33,116 nt of DNA from CAZEFK01 sp964511405 (GCA_964511405.1 CAZEFK010000066.1:1-33116); one strand, 5' to 3'; positions 5,876-14,638 are shown, counted from the first letter of the stretch. Made by a program: numbers and translations. Notes: a model not told the origin generated them from the sequence alone.

Positions 5876-6946
5876 TTGGCGCGCCTGGAATTGATCGAGG
5901 TCACTAAGCGGTTCGGCGCCGCGCCGGCCGTGGATCGGGTCAGCCTGTCGCTGCCGGACGGCGGCTTCCTGGCCGTGCTGGGCCCGTCCGGCTGCGGCAA
6001 GACCACGTTGCTGCGGTTGATCGCCGGGTTCGAGCGCGTCGATGGCGGCGAGCTCAGGGTCGACGGCGACGTCTTTGCTGGGCCCGGCGTGCACCGGCCG
6101 CCGGAGCGTCGGCGCGTGGGCGTGGTGTTCCAGTCCTACGCCCTGTGGCCGCACATGACTGTTGCGGGCAATGTCGCCTATCCGCTGCGGGTGGAAGGGG
6201 TGCGCGGGGCCGAGCGCCAGCGCCGGCTGACCGCGGCGCTGACGGCGGTCGGCATCGAAGCCCTGGCCGAGCGCCGGCCGGCCGAGCTGTCGGGCGGGCA
6301 GCGCCAGCGCGTCGCCTTGGCGCGCTGCCTGGTCATGGCGCCGCGGCTGGTGCTGCTGGACGAGCCGCTGGCCAATCTCGACGCCCATCTGCGCCAGCAG
6401 ATGCAGGCCGAGCTCGCCGACTTCCATGCCAAGACCGGCGCCACCACCCTGGTCGTCACCCACGACCAGGCCGAGGCGATGGCGCTGGCCGACCAGATCG
6501 CGGTCATGGACCATGGCCGGATCGTGCAGCTGGCGACGCCGCGCCGGCTGTACGAGTGCCCGGCCACTCCGATGGTCGCGGCGTTCGTCGGGCAGGGCTC
6601 GGTGGTGGCGGGGACGGTGCTGGACGGCCGCGACGGCGTGGCCGAGGCCGTGCTGTTCGACCAGCGGGTCCGCCTGCGCGCCGAAGGGGTGCGACCCGGG
6701 CCGGCGGCCATCGCGCTGCGCCCGGAGAACCTGGCGCTGGCGGCCGAGGGCATTGCCGGACGGGTCGACCGCGTGGTCTATCGCGGCGGCGAGACGCTGG
6801 TCGACGTGCGCCCCACGGCCGATCCGTCGGCGGTCCTGCGGCTGCTGCAGCGCGTAGCCCCCCGCCCGGGCGACGAGGTCAAGGTCGCCGTCCTCGACGG
6901 CTGGGTCATTCCGGACGGATCACCCGCACCGGCGCTCCGATCCTGA
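5876..6946 (+). CDS. ABC transporter ATP-binding protein with TOBE-type C-terminus (iron/polyamine-type)
   Basis: A 356-residue import ATPase. Walker A GPSGCGKTT (K42), Q-loop VVFQSYALWPHMTV, signature LSGGQRQRVALAR, Walker B LVLLDEPLANLD and switch VVTHDQAEAMALAD are all intact, followed by a roughly 120-residue TOBE-like domain. The AFVGQGSVV junction recalls FbpC/PotA proteins. The start is TTG 5876, with GGAG seven bases upstream and no later ATG near the domain start. No permease or binding-protein gene is next to it: the left neighbour is an unknown gene on the other strand and the right one is a convergent DUF62 gene that it overlaps by 41 bases. Its permeases must be elsewhere, so the substrate is open. 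Confidence 0.85.
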   Translation: MARLELIEVTKRFGAAPAVDRVSLSLPDGGFLAVLGPSGCGKTTLLRLIAGFERVDGGELRVDGDVFAGPGVHRPPERRRVGVVFQSYALWPHMTVAGNVAYPLRVEGVRGAERQRRLTAALTAVGIEALAERRPAELSGGQRQRVALARCLVMAPRLVLLDEPLANLDAHLRQQMQAELADFHAKTGATTLVVTHDQAEAMALADQIAVMDHGRIVQLATPRRLYECPATPMVAAFVGQGSVVAGTVLDGRDGVAEAVLFDQRVRLRAEGVRPGPAAIALRPENLALAAEGIAGRVDRVVYRGGETLVDVRPTADPSAVLRLLQRVAPRPGDEVKVAVLDGWVIPDGSPAPALRS

Positions 6947-7643
6947 GGCCGAGGGCCCGGTCGGCGCGGCCGCCATTGACTGCGATCTCGACCAGGCCGT
7001 TGGCATTCTCGTACCAGAATGCCGATCCGCGCGGCACGTCCGAGAAGGTGCGGGCGCGCCGCAGCGGCCGGCCGACCGCGGCCACGCCGGCATCGGCCGG
7101 CAGTGCCGCAGCGCGCAGACCGGTCATGACGTTGCCGTAATGATCGACATAGACGACCTGGGGCAGGTCGTCGGGCCAGTCGGCGCCGGGCAAGTCCAGG
7201 CCGCCCGGGCGTTCGACGCCGGGCGGCGGGTGGCCGGCCGCCAGCATCCCGGCGACCGGCGCGAACAGATCGCGGCCATGGAAGCTGGCCGATAGCGCCG
7301 GCGGCCGCCAGGTGATCTCCCAGAGCCGGCTCGCCGCGGCGCGCCGGCGCACCAGCTCGGTCAGGCCGTTGCCCGGGGCCACGTACCAGCGGCCGTCGGC
7401 CTCCAGCATGACCGGTAGCCGGGCGCTGCCGACGCCGGGGTCGACGACGCACAGGAACACCGTGCCCGCGGGAAACGGGTCGTCATAGGCCGCCAGCAGG
7501 TAGGCGGCGGCCTTGGGATCGGACGCGGGCGCGTCGGCGAACAGGTCGATCACGGGCACACCGGGCGCCGTCTCGGCCAGGCGCAGCCGGACCTGGCCGA
7601 GATAGGGGCCGGACAAGCCGAAGTCGGTGAAGAGGACGATCAT
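6906..7643 (-). CDS. SAM hydroxide adenosyltransferase (DUF62 / chlorinase-fluorinase family)
   Basis: A 245-residue protein of the SAM-dependent halogenase-like fold. It starts MIVLFTDFGLSGPYLGQV, the family's opening strand with the conserved Asp, and has VFLCVVDPGVGSARLPVML, YVAPGNGLTELV, HGRDLFAPVAGML and VVYVDHYGNVMTGL. Most bacterial members are not halogenases but hydrolyse S-adenosylmethionine to adenosine and methionine; the true halogenases are rare and I see nothing to favour halide use here. It starts eight bases after the ybbP stop, so it is the third gene of a ybbA-ybbP-DUF62 unit. Its 3' end overlaps the convergent ABC ATPase gene by 41 bases. Confidence 0.85.
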   Translation of the reverse strand: MIVLFTDFGLSGPYLGQVRLRLAETAPGVPVIDLFADAPASDPKAAAYLLAAYDDPFPAGTVFLCVVDPGVGSARLPVMLEADGRWYVAPGNGLTELVRRRAAASRLWEITWRPPALSASFHGRDLFAPVAGMLAAGHPPPGVERPGGLDLPGADWPDDLPQVVYVDHYGNVMTGLRAAALPADAGVAAVGRPLRRARTFSDVPRGSAFWYENANGLVEIAVNGGRADRALGLRIGAPVRVIRPE

Positions 7644-7651
7644 GGCTGGGA

Positions 7652-10189
7652 CTAGGGGTTCCGAAGCAGCGGCGCCGCCTTCTGGCCCAGCGCATGCCAG
7701 GTGCCGACCAGCCCCATGGCGATGGTCAGCAGGGCGGCGGTCAGGGCCGTGGCCGCGATGGTGGCGGGCATCAGCACGAACTCGGCCTCCATCAGCCGGG
7801 TCAGGACGAAGCGGGCGGCCAGGCTGCCCAGCACCGCCGAGATCGCGGCGCTGGCCAGGCCCAGGAGGCCGTACTCCAACAGGAACGCGCCGATGATGTC
7901 GGCGCGCGTGGCGCCCAGGACCTTCAGCACCACCGCGTCATAGACCCGCCGCCGGTGGCCCGCCACCATGGCGCCGGCCAGCACCAGGGTGCCGGCCGCG
8001 AGCGTGACGGCGGCCACGACCCGGGCGGCGGCGCCGATGTCCTCCAGAATGCCGCTGACCGTGTCCAGGGCGTCGCGCACGCGGATCGCCGTCAGGTTGG
8101 GAAAGGCGTCGGTCAGCGCCCGCAGCAGCGGCTCCTCGGCGGCCGGCGTGGTGTAGGCGACCGCGATATAGGTCAGGGGCGCGCCCTCCAGGAAGCCCGG
8201 CGCGAAGATCACCGTGAAGTTGATGCCCAGGCTGCCGAAGTCGATGTCGCGCAGGCTGGCGATCCGGGCCGTCGCCTCGACGCCCAGGACGTTGAAGGTC
8301 AGGCTGTCGCCGATCCCGACATGCATGCCGGCGGCGAGGCGCGAGTCGAACGAGACCAGCGGCGGGCCGCGATAGTCGGGCAGCCACCAGCGGCCGGCGA
8401 CCAGGCGGGTGCCCGGCGGCTCGGCGGCGCTGAAGGTCAGGCCGCGGTCGCTGTCGACAGCCCAGCGCACCCGGTCCGAGATCGCCGCCTGCTCGACCGG
8501 CACGCCGTTGATCTTGGTGATCCGGCCGCGCAGCATCGGCTGGCGCTCGACCCGGTCGACCCCCGGGACCGACGCGGCGATGCGGTCGAAGCCGCTGGCC
8601 TGGTCGCCCTGCAGGTCCAGGAAGAAGAAGCTGGGCGCGCGGGCCGGCAGCCGCTCGGTGATGTCGCGCTCGAGGTTGCCCTCGATCTGGGCGATGGCCA
8701 CCAGCAGGGTCAGGCCCAGGCCCAGCGACAGCACGATGCTGGCGGTGGGGGCGCCCGGCCGGCCGAGATTGGCGAGGGCCAGGCGCAGGCGCGGATTGCC
8801 CGGCCGGCCGATCGTCTTGGCCAGCCGCACCAGCCCGGCAGCGGCCAGCCGGAACAGGACGAAGCACAAGCCGGCGCCGATCACGAAGTAGATCGCCAGG
8901 CGCCGGTCCGCCGCCGTCGCGATCGCCAGCGCGACCAGCGCCGCCAGCGCCACGGCCGCCATGGCCAGGTCGCGCAGCCCGGGGCGGCGGCTGGGCATCA
9001 CGGCATCGCGGAACAGCGCCGCCGCCGGCACCGCGCGGGCGCGCGCCAGCGGCCACAGCGAGAACGTGACCGTGGTCAGCACGCCGAACGCGGCCGCCAG
9101 CAGCAGCGGCCCGGCATGGAGGCCGGTGTCGAGCGGCGCCGGCAGCACGGCACCCAGGCTCGATTGCACGGCGATCGGCGCCAGCGCCCCGACCGCGACG
9201 CCGGCCAGGATGCCGAGCAGGGCGAGCGCCAGCACCAGGCAGAGATAGGTCTGGAACACGACACGGCTGGGCGCGCCCAGGCATTTCAGGGTGGCGATCA
9301 CCGCCGTCCGGCCGTCCAGGTAGGCCCGCACCGCGTTGCCGACCCCGACGCCGCCGACCAGCAGCGCGGTCAGCCCGACCAGCGCCAGGAACAGGCCGAT
9401 GCGGTCGATGAAGCGCTCGATGCCCGGGGTCGCCTGGCGGATGTCGCGGATCCGCCAGCCGGCGTCGGGTGCGCGGGCGCGGAGCTGCTGCTCCCAGGCG
9501 TCCAGGTCGGCGGTCGGTGCCAGCCTGATGCGGTAGGTGTAGTCGATCAGGCTGCCGGGCTGGACCAGGCCGGTCCGCGGCAGGGCGTCGAGCGCGATCA
9601 GCGCGCGCGGGCCGAACTCGAAGCCGCCGCCGGCGCGGTCGGGTTCGCTGTCGATCACCGCGCGCACGGCGAACCGGCCGTCGCCCAGCTGGATCAAGTC
9701 GCCGGGCTTGGCGTGCAGGCGGGCGGCCAGGGTCGCGGCGATCGCGGTGCCCGGGACGCCGTCCACGGTCGCCAGCGCCTGGTCCAGCGGCATCGCCGGC
9801 GTCAGGCCCAGGGCGCCGTAGAGCGGATAGGCCGGGTCGGCGGCGCGCAGCTCGACCACCGTGCGCTCGGCGCCGTCGGGCGACCGCGCCATGGCGCGCA
9901 GGTCGGCCTCCTGCTCGACCGCCGCGGCGCCGGCGCGGGCCGCGGCCAGCTCCGCGGCAGTGGCGGGGCGGTAGCGCAGATGCAGCGTGGCGTCGCCGCC
10001 CAGGATGGTGCGGGCGTCGCGCTCCAGCCCGCCGCGGACCGCGGCCGCGATGCTGCCGACCGCGGCGATCGCCGCCACGCCCAGCGCCAGGCAGGCCAGG
10101 AAGATCCGGAACCCCTTGAGGCCGCCGCGCAGCTCGCGGCGCGCGAAGCGCAGCGGCAGGGGTAGGCGGTCCGCCCAGCCGATGGTCAT
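7652..10189 (-). CDS. ybbP: FtsX-type ABC permease, YbbP-like
   Basis: An 845-residue membrane protein with the layout of YbbP/MacB-type mechanotransmission permeases: one N-terminal helix (FRIFLACLALGVAAIAAVGSIAAAV), a large periplasmic domain, a first block of helices around residues 250-450, a second periplasmic region, and a C-terminal FtsX block ending in three helices. The YbbAP complex does not move a solute through the membrane in the usual way; members are linked to extraction or export of hydrophobic compounds, as inferred for the lipase/TesA neighbourhood. The gene overlaps ybbA by four bases (ATGA), so it is in the same operon. The divergent tesA-like gene gives the same neighbourhood as in E. 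coli, which supports the symbol. Confidence 0.87.
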   Translation of the reverse strand: MTIGWADRLPLPLRFARRELRGGLKGFRIFLACLALGVAAIAAVGSIAAAVRGGLERDARTILGGDATLHLRYRPATAAELAAARAGAAAVEQEADLRAMARSPDGAERTVVELRAADPAYPLYGALGLTPAMPLDQALATVDGVPGTAIAATLAARLHAKPGDLIQLGDGRFAVRAVIDSEPDRAGGGFEFGPRALIALDALPRTGLVQPGSLIDYTYRIRLAPTADLDAWEQQLRARAPDAGWRIRDIRQATPGIERFIDRIGLFLALVGLTALLVGGVGVGNAVRAYLDGRTAVIATLKCLGAPSRVVFQTYLCLVLALALLGILAGVAVGALAPIAVQSSLGAVLPAPLDTGLHAGPLLLAAAFGVLTTVTFSLWPLARARAVPAAALFRDAVMPSRRPGLRDLAMAAVALAALVALAIATAADRRLAIYFVIGAGLCFVLFRLAAAGLVRLAKTIGRPGNPRLRLALANLGRPGAPTASIVLSLGLGLTLLVAIAQIEGNLERDITERLPARAPSFFFLDLQGDQASGFDRIAASVPGVDRVERQPMLRGRITKINGVPVEQAAISDRVRWAVDSDRGLTFSAAEPPGTRLVAGRWWLPDYRGPPLVSFDSRLAAGMHVGIGDSLTFNVLGVEATARIASLRDIDFGSLGINFTVIFAPGFLEGAPLTYIAVAYTTPAAEEPLLRALTDAFPNLTAIRVRDALDTVSGILEDIGAAARVVAAVTLAAGTLVLAGAMVAGHRRRVYDAVVLKVLGATRADIIGAFLLEYGLLGLASAAISAVLGSLAARFVLTRLMEAEFVLMPATIAATALTAALLTIAMGLVGTWHALGQKAAPLLRNP

Positions 10190-10887
10190 TGCGCTGCCGT
10201 ATCAAGCTCGCCGCGGGACCGGCGTTCGTCGCGCGCGATGCGTCCGTCGGCGATCCGGATCACGCGGTCGCAACGGCCGGCCAAGCCCATGTCGTGGGTG
10301 ATCAGCAGCAGGGTCGTGCCGGCCTGGGCGTGCAGCTCGAACATCAGGTCGATCACCTGGCGGCCGGTGGCGCCGTCCAGGTTGCCGGTGGGCTCGTCGG
10401 CCAGCAGCAGCTTGGGCCGCATCACGAAGGCGCGGGCGAGCGCGACGCGCTGCTGCTCGCCGCCCGACAGCTGCTCGGGATAGTGGGTCAGGCGCTGACC
10501 CAGCCCGACCGCCTCGAGCTGGGCGGCCGCCTGGTCGAAGGCATCGCGGCGGCCGGCCAGCTCCAGGGGGATCGCCACGTTCTCGAGGGCGGTCATGGTC
10601 GGCACCAGCCGGAACGACTGGAACACGATGCCCACGGCGCCGCGCCGCCAGCGCGCCAGCGCGTCCTCGCCGAGGGCGCCGAGATCGGCGCCGGCCACCG
10701 TGACGCGGCCGGCGGTGGCGCGCTCCAGCCCGCCGATCAGCATCATCAGGCTGGACTTGCCGGCGCCGGACGGTCCGACCACGCCCACGGTCTCGCCGGC
10801 CGCGACGGACAGGGAAACGCCGCGCAGGATGTTGACCTCGCCGGCGGTGCTCGCCAGCTTCAGCTCGACGCCGTCAAGATCGATCAT
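10186..10887 (-). CDS. ybbA: ABC ATPase, YbbA-like
   Basis: A 233-residue LolD/MacB-type ATPase: Walker A GPSGAGKSSLM, Q-loop IVFQSFRLVPTMTALENV, signature LSGGEQQRVALARAF, Walker B LLLADEPTGNLD and the switch ITHD. It powers the YbbP permease encoded by the overlapping next gene. The ATG at 10887 is only 57 bases from the divergent esterase ATG, so the two promoters must overlap and may be regulated together. Confidence 0.9.
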   Translation of the reverse strand: MIDLDGVELKLASTAGEVNILRGVSLSVAAGETVGVVGPSGAGKSSLMMLIGGLERATAGRVTVAGADLGALGEDALARWRRGAVGIVFQSFRLVPTMTALENVAIPLELAGRRDAFDQAAAQLEAVGLGQRLTHYPEQLSGGEQQRVALARAFVMRPKLLLADEPTGNLDGATGRQVIDLMFELHAQAGTTLLLITHDMGLAGRCDRVIRIADGRIARDERRSRGELDTAAQ

Positions 10888-10944
10888 CAGGCGGACCCCA
10901 GGACTGGTGGGCGAGCCGGCTCGCGGCCGCGGAAGGAAGACCTC

Positions 10945-11658
10945 ATGGCTGATACCCCGCCCGTCGCCCGCTCCAAGCGCGACCGACGGCCACGCCCTGC
11001 TCGATATGGCCCGGCGGCGCTGCTATGGAAGGCGCTGGGGGTGCTGGTGATCGTGGCTGCCGCGATCATCGCGCCGCGCTTCGCGCCCGCCGAGGCGGAT
11101 GGCCTCAAGCTGCTGGCGTTCGGCGACAGCCTGACCGCCGGGTTCGGGCTGCCGGCCGACCAGGGCTTCGTGCCCAAGCTGCAGGCGGCGCTGGCCGCCG
11201 CCGGCCATCCGGTCCAGGTGATCAATGCAGGCGTCTCGGGCGACACCACGGCCGGCGGGCGCCAGCGCCTGGCCTGGGCGCTGTCGGCCAAGCCCGACGC
11301 CGCGATCCTGGAGCTTGGCGCCAATGACGGGCTGCGCGGCCTCGATCCCGACCAGGTGGCCCAGAACCTCGACGCGATGCTCGCTATGTTCCAGCAGCAC
11401 CACGTTCCGGTGCTGCTGGCCGGCATGCTGGCGCCGCGCAACTATGGCGCCGACTACGCGCAGCGCTTCGACGCGGTGTTCCCGGCGCTCGCGGCGAAGT
11501 ATCATATGCCGCTTTATCCGTTCTTCTTGGACGGAGTCGCGACCGACCCCGCCCTCAACCAGGCCGACGGGCTGCATCCCAACGCCAAGGGGGTCGACAT
11601 GATCGTTCAGCGCATCCTGCCGTCGGTGCTGCAGCTGCTCGCGGGGGCTCAGTCGTGA
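10945..11658 (+). CDS. tesA: SGNH-type arylesterase / lysophospholipase L1 (TesA-like)
   Basis: A 237-residue SGNH hydrolase. Block I FGDSLTAGFGL carries the nucleophile Ser, block III is LGANDGLRG, and block V DGLHPNAKG supplies the Asp and His. An N-terminal extension of about 25 charged residues precedes a hydrophobic segment (KALGVLVIVAAAIIAPRF), a signal peptide or membrane anchor, so the enzyme acts in the periplasm. ATG 10945 is preceded by GGAAGGAAGA. The family hydrolyses acyl-CoA thioesters, lysophospholipids and aryl esters. It lies divergent to ybbAP as in E. coli and is coupled by a GTGA overlap to the FIST gene after it. Confidence 0.88.
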   Translation: MADTPPVARSKRDRRPRPARYGPAALLWKALGVLVIVAAAIIAPRFAPAEADGLKLLAFGDSLTAGFGLPADQGFVPKLQAALAAAGHPVQVINAGVSGDTTAGGRQRLAWALSAKPDAAILELGANDGLRGLDPDQVAQNLDAMLAMFQQHHVPVLLAGMLAPRNYGADYAQRFDAVFPALAAKYHMPLYPFFLDGVATDPALNQADGLHPNAKGVDMIVQRILPSVLQLLAGAQS

Positions 11659-12758
11659 CCGGGTCAGGCGCCTTCGCGCTCGAACCCTTCGCCGCCGGCC
11701 TCGGGCTGGACGACGACTGGCGGCGCGCGGTCGACCGCTGCGTCGAGGGGCTGGGGCCGGCGCCCGGCCACACGCTGGGGCTGGTCTATGTCAGCGACGC
11801 CTTCGCCAGCGAGCTGGGGGCGGTGGCCGAGCGCCTGGCCGACCGCACCGGCGTCGCCACCTGGGTCGGCACCGTCGGCATGGGGGTCATGGCCGGGCGG
11901 CGCGCCGCCTTCGACGAGCCGGCGGTGGTGGCCATGACCGCGCCGCTGCAGCCGCAGCAGTTCGGGCTGTTCGACTGCGTCGCCCCCGAGTCCACGCCCG
12001 AGGGCCTGCCGCCGGTGGCGCTGGTCCATGTCGACCCGCGCAACCCGCGCGCCGCCGAACTGGTCGCCGAGATCGCGCGCACGGCCGGCGCCTTCCTGAT
12101 CGGGGGCTTGAGCGCCGCGCGCGGCGACCGCTTCGACCAGGTGGCGGGCATGGTCACCGATGGCGGCGTCTCGGGCGTGGTGTTCCAGCCCGGTATCGCC
12201 CGCGCCACCGGCCTGACCCAGGGCTGCCGGCCGATTGGACCGGTCCACACCATCACCGAGGCCGAGGACACCGTGATCATGGCCATCGACGGCCAGCCGG
12301 CGCTCGACGTGCTGCGTGCCGACTTGGCCGGGACCTCGGTCAGCGACGTGCGGCGCATGGGCGGCAGCATCTTCGCCGGCTTCCCCGTGGCCCACTCCGA
12401 TACCGGCGATTACCTGGTCCGCAACCTCACCGGCATCGATCCGGCCAACGGCTGGATCGCGGTCGGCGAAGTGGTCGAGCCGCGGCGGCCGATCCTGTTC
12501 TGCCGCCGCGACCGGGCCGCCGCCGAGGCCGACCTGACCGCCATGGCCGCCCGGGTGCGCGCCCGGGTCTCGCGCATCCGCGGCGCCGTCTACATCTCGT
12601 GCCTGGGCCGCGGACCGCACATCTTCGATTCCGCCGACGCCGAGATCGGCCTGGTCCAGGACGCGCTCGGCGACGTGCCGCTGGTCGGCTTCTACGCCAA
12701 CGGCGAGATCAGCCACGACCGGATCTATGGCTACACGGGCGTGCTGCTGGTCTTTTAG
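11655..12758 (+). CDS. FIST N + FIST C domain sensory protein
   Basis: A 367-residue soluble protein. The N-terminal part (about residues 30-220) fits the FIST N domain, with LGLVYVSDAFASELG, a glycine-rich GTVGMGVMAG stretch and FLIGGLSAARGD; the C-terminal part (about 225-360) fits FIST C, with SCLGRGPHIF and a final GFYANGEISHDRIYGYTGVLLVF. FIST proteins are intracellular sensors of small ligands, perhaps amino acids, often tied to two-component or SGNH/thioesterase genes; the ligand is unknown. The start is GTG 11655 overlapping the tesA stop (GTGA), so the two are translationally coupled. No partner kinase is adjacent. Confidence 0.83.
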   Translation: MTGSGAFALEPFAAGLGLDDDWRRAVDRCVEGLGPAPGHTLGLVYVSDAFASELGAVAERLADRTGVATWVGTVGMGVMAGRRAAFDEPAVVAMTAPLQPQQFGLFDCVAPESTPEGLPPVALVHVDPRNPRAAELVAEIARTAGAFLIGGLSAARGDRFDQVAGMVTDGGVSGVVFQPGIARATGLTQGCRPIGPVHTITEAEDTVIMAIDGQPALDVLRADLAGTSVSDVRRMGGSIFAGFPVAHSDTGDYLVRNLTGIDPANGWIAVGEVVEPRRPILFCRRDRAAAEADLTAMAARVRARVSRIRGAVYISCLGRGPHIFDSADAEIGLVQDALGDVPLVGFYANGEISHDRIYGYTGVLLVF

Positions 12759-12834
12759 GCATCGCACGCCGCTTGCCGAGCCCGGTGCCGGGTGCTTCTC
12801 TTGGCGCAATCACAATAAACCGGGCGAGGGCGGC

Positions 12835-13953
12835 ATGCGCATCGGCGTCCCCAGGGAGGTCAAGGCTCACGAGTACCGCGTCGGGCTGGTGCCCGGCAGC
12901 GTGCGCGAGCTGGTTCGCCATGGCCATTCGGTGGTGGTCGAGACCGGCGCCGGCGCCGGCATCGGCTTCGCCGACCAGGCCTATCGCAGCGCGGGCGCCG
13001 ATATCGCCCAGACGGCGGCCGAGCTGTTCGCCGACGCCGAGCTGGTGGTCAAGGTCAAGGAGCCGCAGCCGCCGGAGGTTGCGCTGCTGCGCGCGGGCCA
13101 GGTGCTGTTCACCTATCTGCATCTGGCCGCCGACCGGGCCTTGACCGACGGGCTGGTCGGCTCCGGCGCCGTGTGCATCGCCTACGAGACCGTGACCGAC
13201 GCCCAGGGCGGCCTGCCGCTGCTGGCGCCCATGAGCGAGGTCGCCGGCCGGATGTCGGTGCAGGTCGGCGCTCATTGCCTGGAGAAGGCCCAGGGCGGGC
13301 TGGGCGTGCTGCTGGGCGGCGTGCCCGGGGTGCCGGCGGCCAAGGTCGTGGTGATCGGCGGCGGCGTCGCCGGCACCAATGCGGCGCGGGTGGCGGTCGG
13401 CATGGGCGCCGAGGTCACGGTCGTCGACCGCTCCATGCGCCGGCTGCAGGAGCTGGACCTGCAGTTCGGCACCAGTCTGCACACGCTGTTCTCGACCCAC
13501 GACAATATCGAGAACGAAGTGCTGGGCGCCGATCTGGTGATCGGTTCGGTGCTGGTCCCGGGCGCGGCGGCGCCCAAGCTGGTCAGCCGCGATATGGTGG
13601 CGCGCATGCGCCCGGGCTCGGTGATCGTCGATATCGCCATCGACCAGGGCGGCTGCTGCGAGACCAGCCAGCCGACCACCCATGCCAATCCGACCTACAA
13701 GGTTGGCGAGGTCGTGCATTATTGCGTGACCAACATGCCGGGTGCGGTCGCCCGCACCTCGACCTTCGCGCTCAACAACGCCACCCTGCCCTATGTCGTG
13801 GCCCTGGCCGACAAGGGCTATCGCCGTGCCATCGCCGACGACGCCCATCTCGGCCACGGGCTCAATATCCACTCTGGTGCGGTCACCCATGCCGCGGTGG
13901 CCCGCGACCTGGGCCTGCCCTATCGGCCGGTCGAGCAGGCGCTGGCCGGGTAG
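12835..13953 (+). CDS. ald: Alanine dehydrogenase
   Basis: A 372-residue NAD-dependent enzyme that interconverts L-alanine and pyruvate plus ammonia. The residues known from the M. tuberculosis enzyme fall at the same numbers: R15 and K75 (pyruvate binding), H96 (in TYLHLA) and D270 (in VDIAIDQGG). The Rossmann motif is VIGGGVAGTNAARVAVGMGAEVTVVD. The start ATG 12835 gives exactly the family N-terminus MRIGVPREVK. It stands alone between the FIST gene (76 bases upstream) and a convergent glutathione transferase. No Lrp-type regulator (the usual AldR) is nearby. Confidence 0.96.
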   Translation: MRIGVPREVKAHEYRVGLVPGSVRELVRHGHSVVVETGAGAGIGFADQAYRSAGADIAQTAAELFADAELVVKVKEPQPPEVALLRAGQVLFTYLHLAADRALTDGLVGSGAVCIAYETVTDAQGGLPLLAPMSEVAGRMSVQVGAHCLEKAQGGLGVLLGGVPGVPAAKVVVIGGGVAGTNAARVAVGMGAEVTVVDRSMRRLQELDLQFGTSLHTLFSTHDNIENEVLGADLVIGSVLVPGAAAPKLVSRDMVARMRPGSVIVDIAIDQGGCCETSQPTTHANPTYKVGEVVHYCVTNMPGAVARTSTFALNNATLPYVVALADKGYRRAIADDAHLGHGLNIHSGAVTHAAVARDLGLPYRPVEQALAG

Positions 13954-13957
13954 CCCG

Positions 13958-13973
13958 GCCGGCGCCCGCCGGC
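13958..13973. terminator. Short hairpin between convergent ald and glutathione transferase genes
   Basis: GCCGGC-GCCC-GCCGGC lies five bases after the ald stop and five bases before the stop of the convergent gene. There is no T-run, so it may act only weakly or as a rho-related element. Confidence 0.3.
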
Positions 13974-13977
13974 TGCG

Positions 13978-14583
13978 TCAGGCCAAGCCTTCCGCGGCCA
14001 GCGCGGCCTGGACGGCGGGCCGCTGGCCCATCCGCGTCTGGAAGGCCGCGAGCGCGTCAAGCCCGGCGAGATCGACCTTGGCGTGCGGCGCCCACGTCAC
14101 CGTGGTGAACAGGTAAGGATCGGCGACGCCGAACGTCTCGCCCATCAGATAGGGCGCCGCGGCCAGGCGACGGTCGGCCAGCTCATAGGCACGGCGCACC
14201 CGCTGCCGGTAGAGATCGCGGGTCTCGGCGCTGAAGCCGGGCACGAACAGCGGCACGTAGGCCTTGTGGATCTCCGAGGAGATGAAGTTCAAGGCTTCCT
14301 GCAGCCGGTAGCGGGCGAAGCTGCCGGCCGGCGGCGCCAGGGTCTTCTCCGGCACCAGGTCGGCGATGTACTGGACGATAGCCGGGCCCTCGGTGAGCCG
14401 CTCGCCGTCGTCGAGCTCCAGCATCGGCACGTAGCCCTTGGCGTTGACCGCATAGAAGTCGCTGCCGTCCTCCAGCCGATGGGTGCGGAGGTCGGCCTTG
14501 ACCAGGGTGAAGGCAAGCCCGGCCTCGCGCAGCGCGATGTGCGGCGACAGCGAACAGGCGCCGGGCGTGTAATACAGTTTCAT
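13978..14583 (-). CDS. Beta-class glutathione S-transferase
   Basis: A 201-residue cytosolic protein. It starts MKLYYTPGACSLSPHIALRE with Cys10 and Ser11, the beta-class signature, followed by the thioredoxin-fold cis-Pro region GYVPMLELDDGERLTEGPAI (glutathione gamma-Glu binding) and an all-helical C-terminal domain with YLMGETFGVADPYLF, the N-capping box. It conjugates glutathione to electrophiles or acts as a glutathione-dependent thiol enzyme; the natural substrate is unknown. The start at 14583 is set by homology; a longer frame upstream runs through a tandem repeat and is not credible. It appears monocistronic. Confidence 0.93.
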   Translation of the reverse strand: MKLYYTPGACSLSPHIALREAGLAFTLVKADLRTHRLEDGSDFYAVNAKGYVPMLELDDGERLTEGPAIVQYIADLVPEKTLAPPAGSFARYRLQEALNFISSEIHKAYVPLFVPGFSAETRDLYRQRVRRAYELADRRLAAAPYLMGETFGVADPYLFTTVTWAPHAKVDLAGLDALAAFQTRMGQRPAVQAALAAEGLA

Positions 14584-14638
14584 GGGCGCACCCTTGTCGT
14601 CATGACGTGGGTCTTTCCTGCCGCGCAGCGGCGCCCAA

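Noticed and set aside
6906..7643. A halogenase (fluorinase or chlorinase) for a natural product
   Set aside because: No biosynthetic cluster is near, and most members of this family hydrolyse SAM with water or hydroxide; the safer call is hydroxide adenosyltransferase.
7694..10165. 823-codon open frame antisense to ybbP, and a 755-codon frame on the same strand as ybbP in another frame
   Set aside because: Both have the low-complexity composition of GC-rich shadow frames; YbbP accounts for the region with clear membrane helices.
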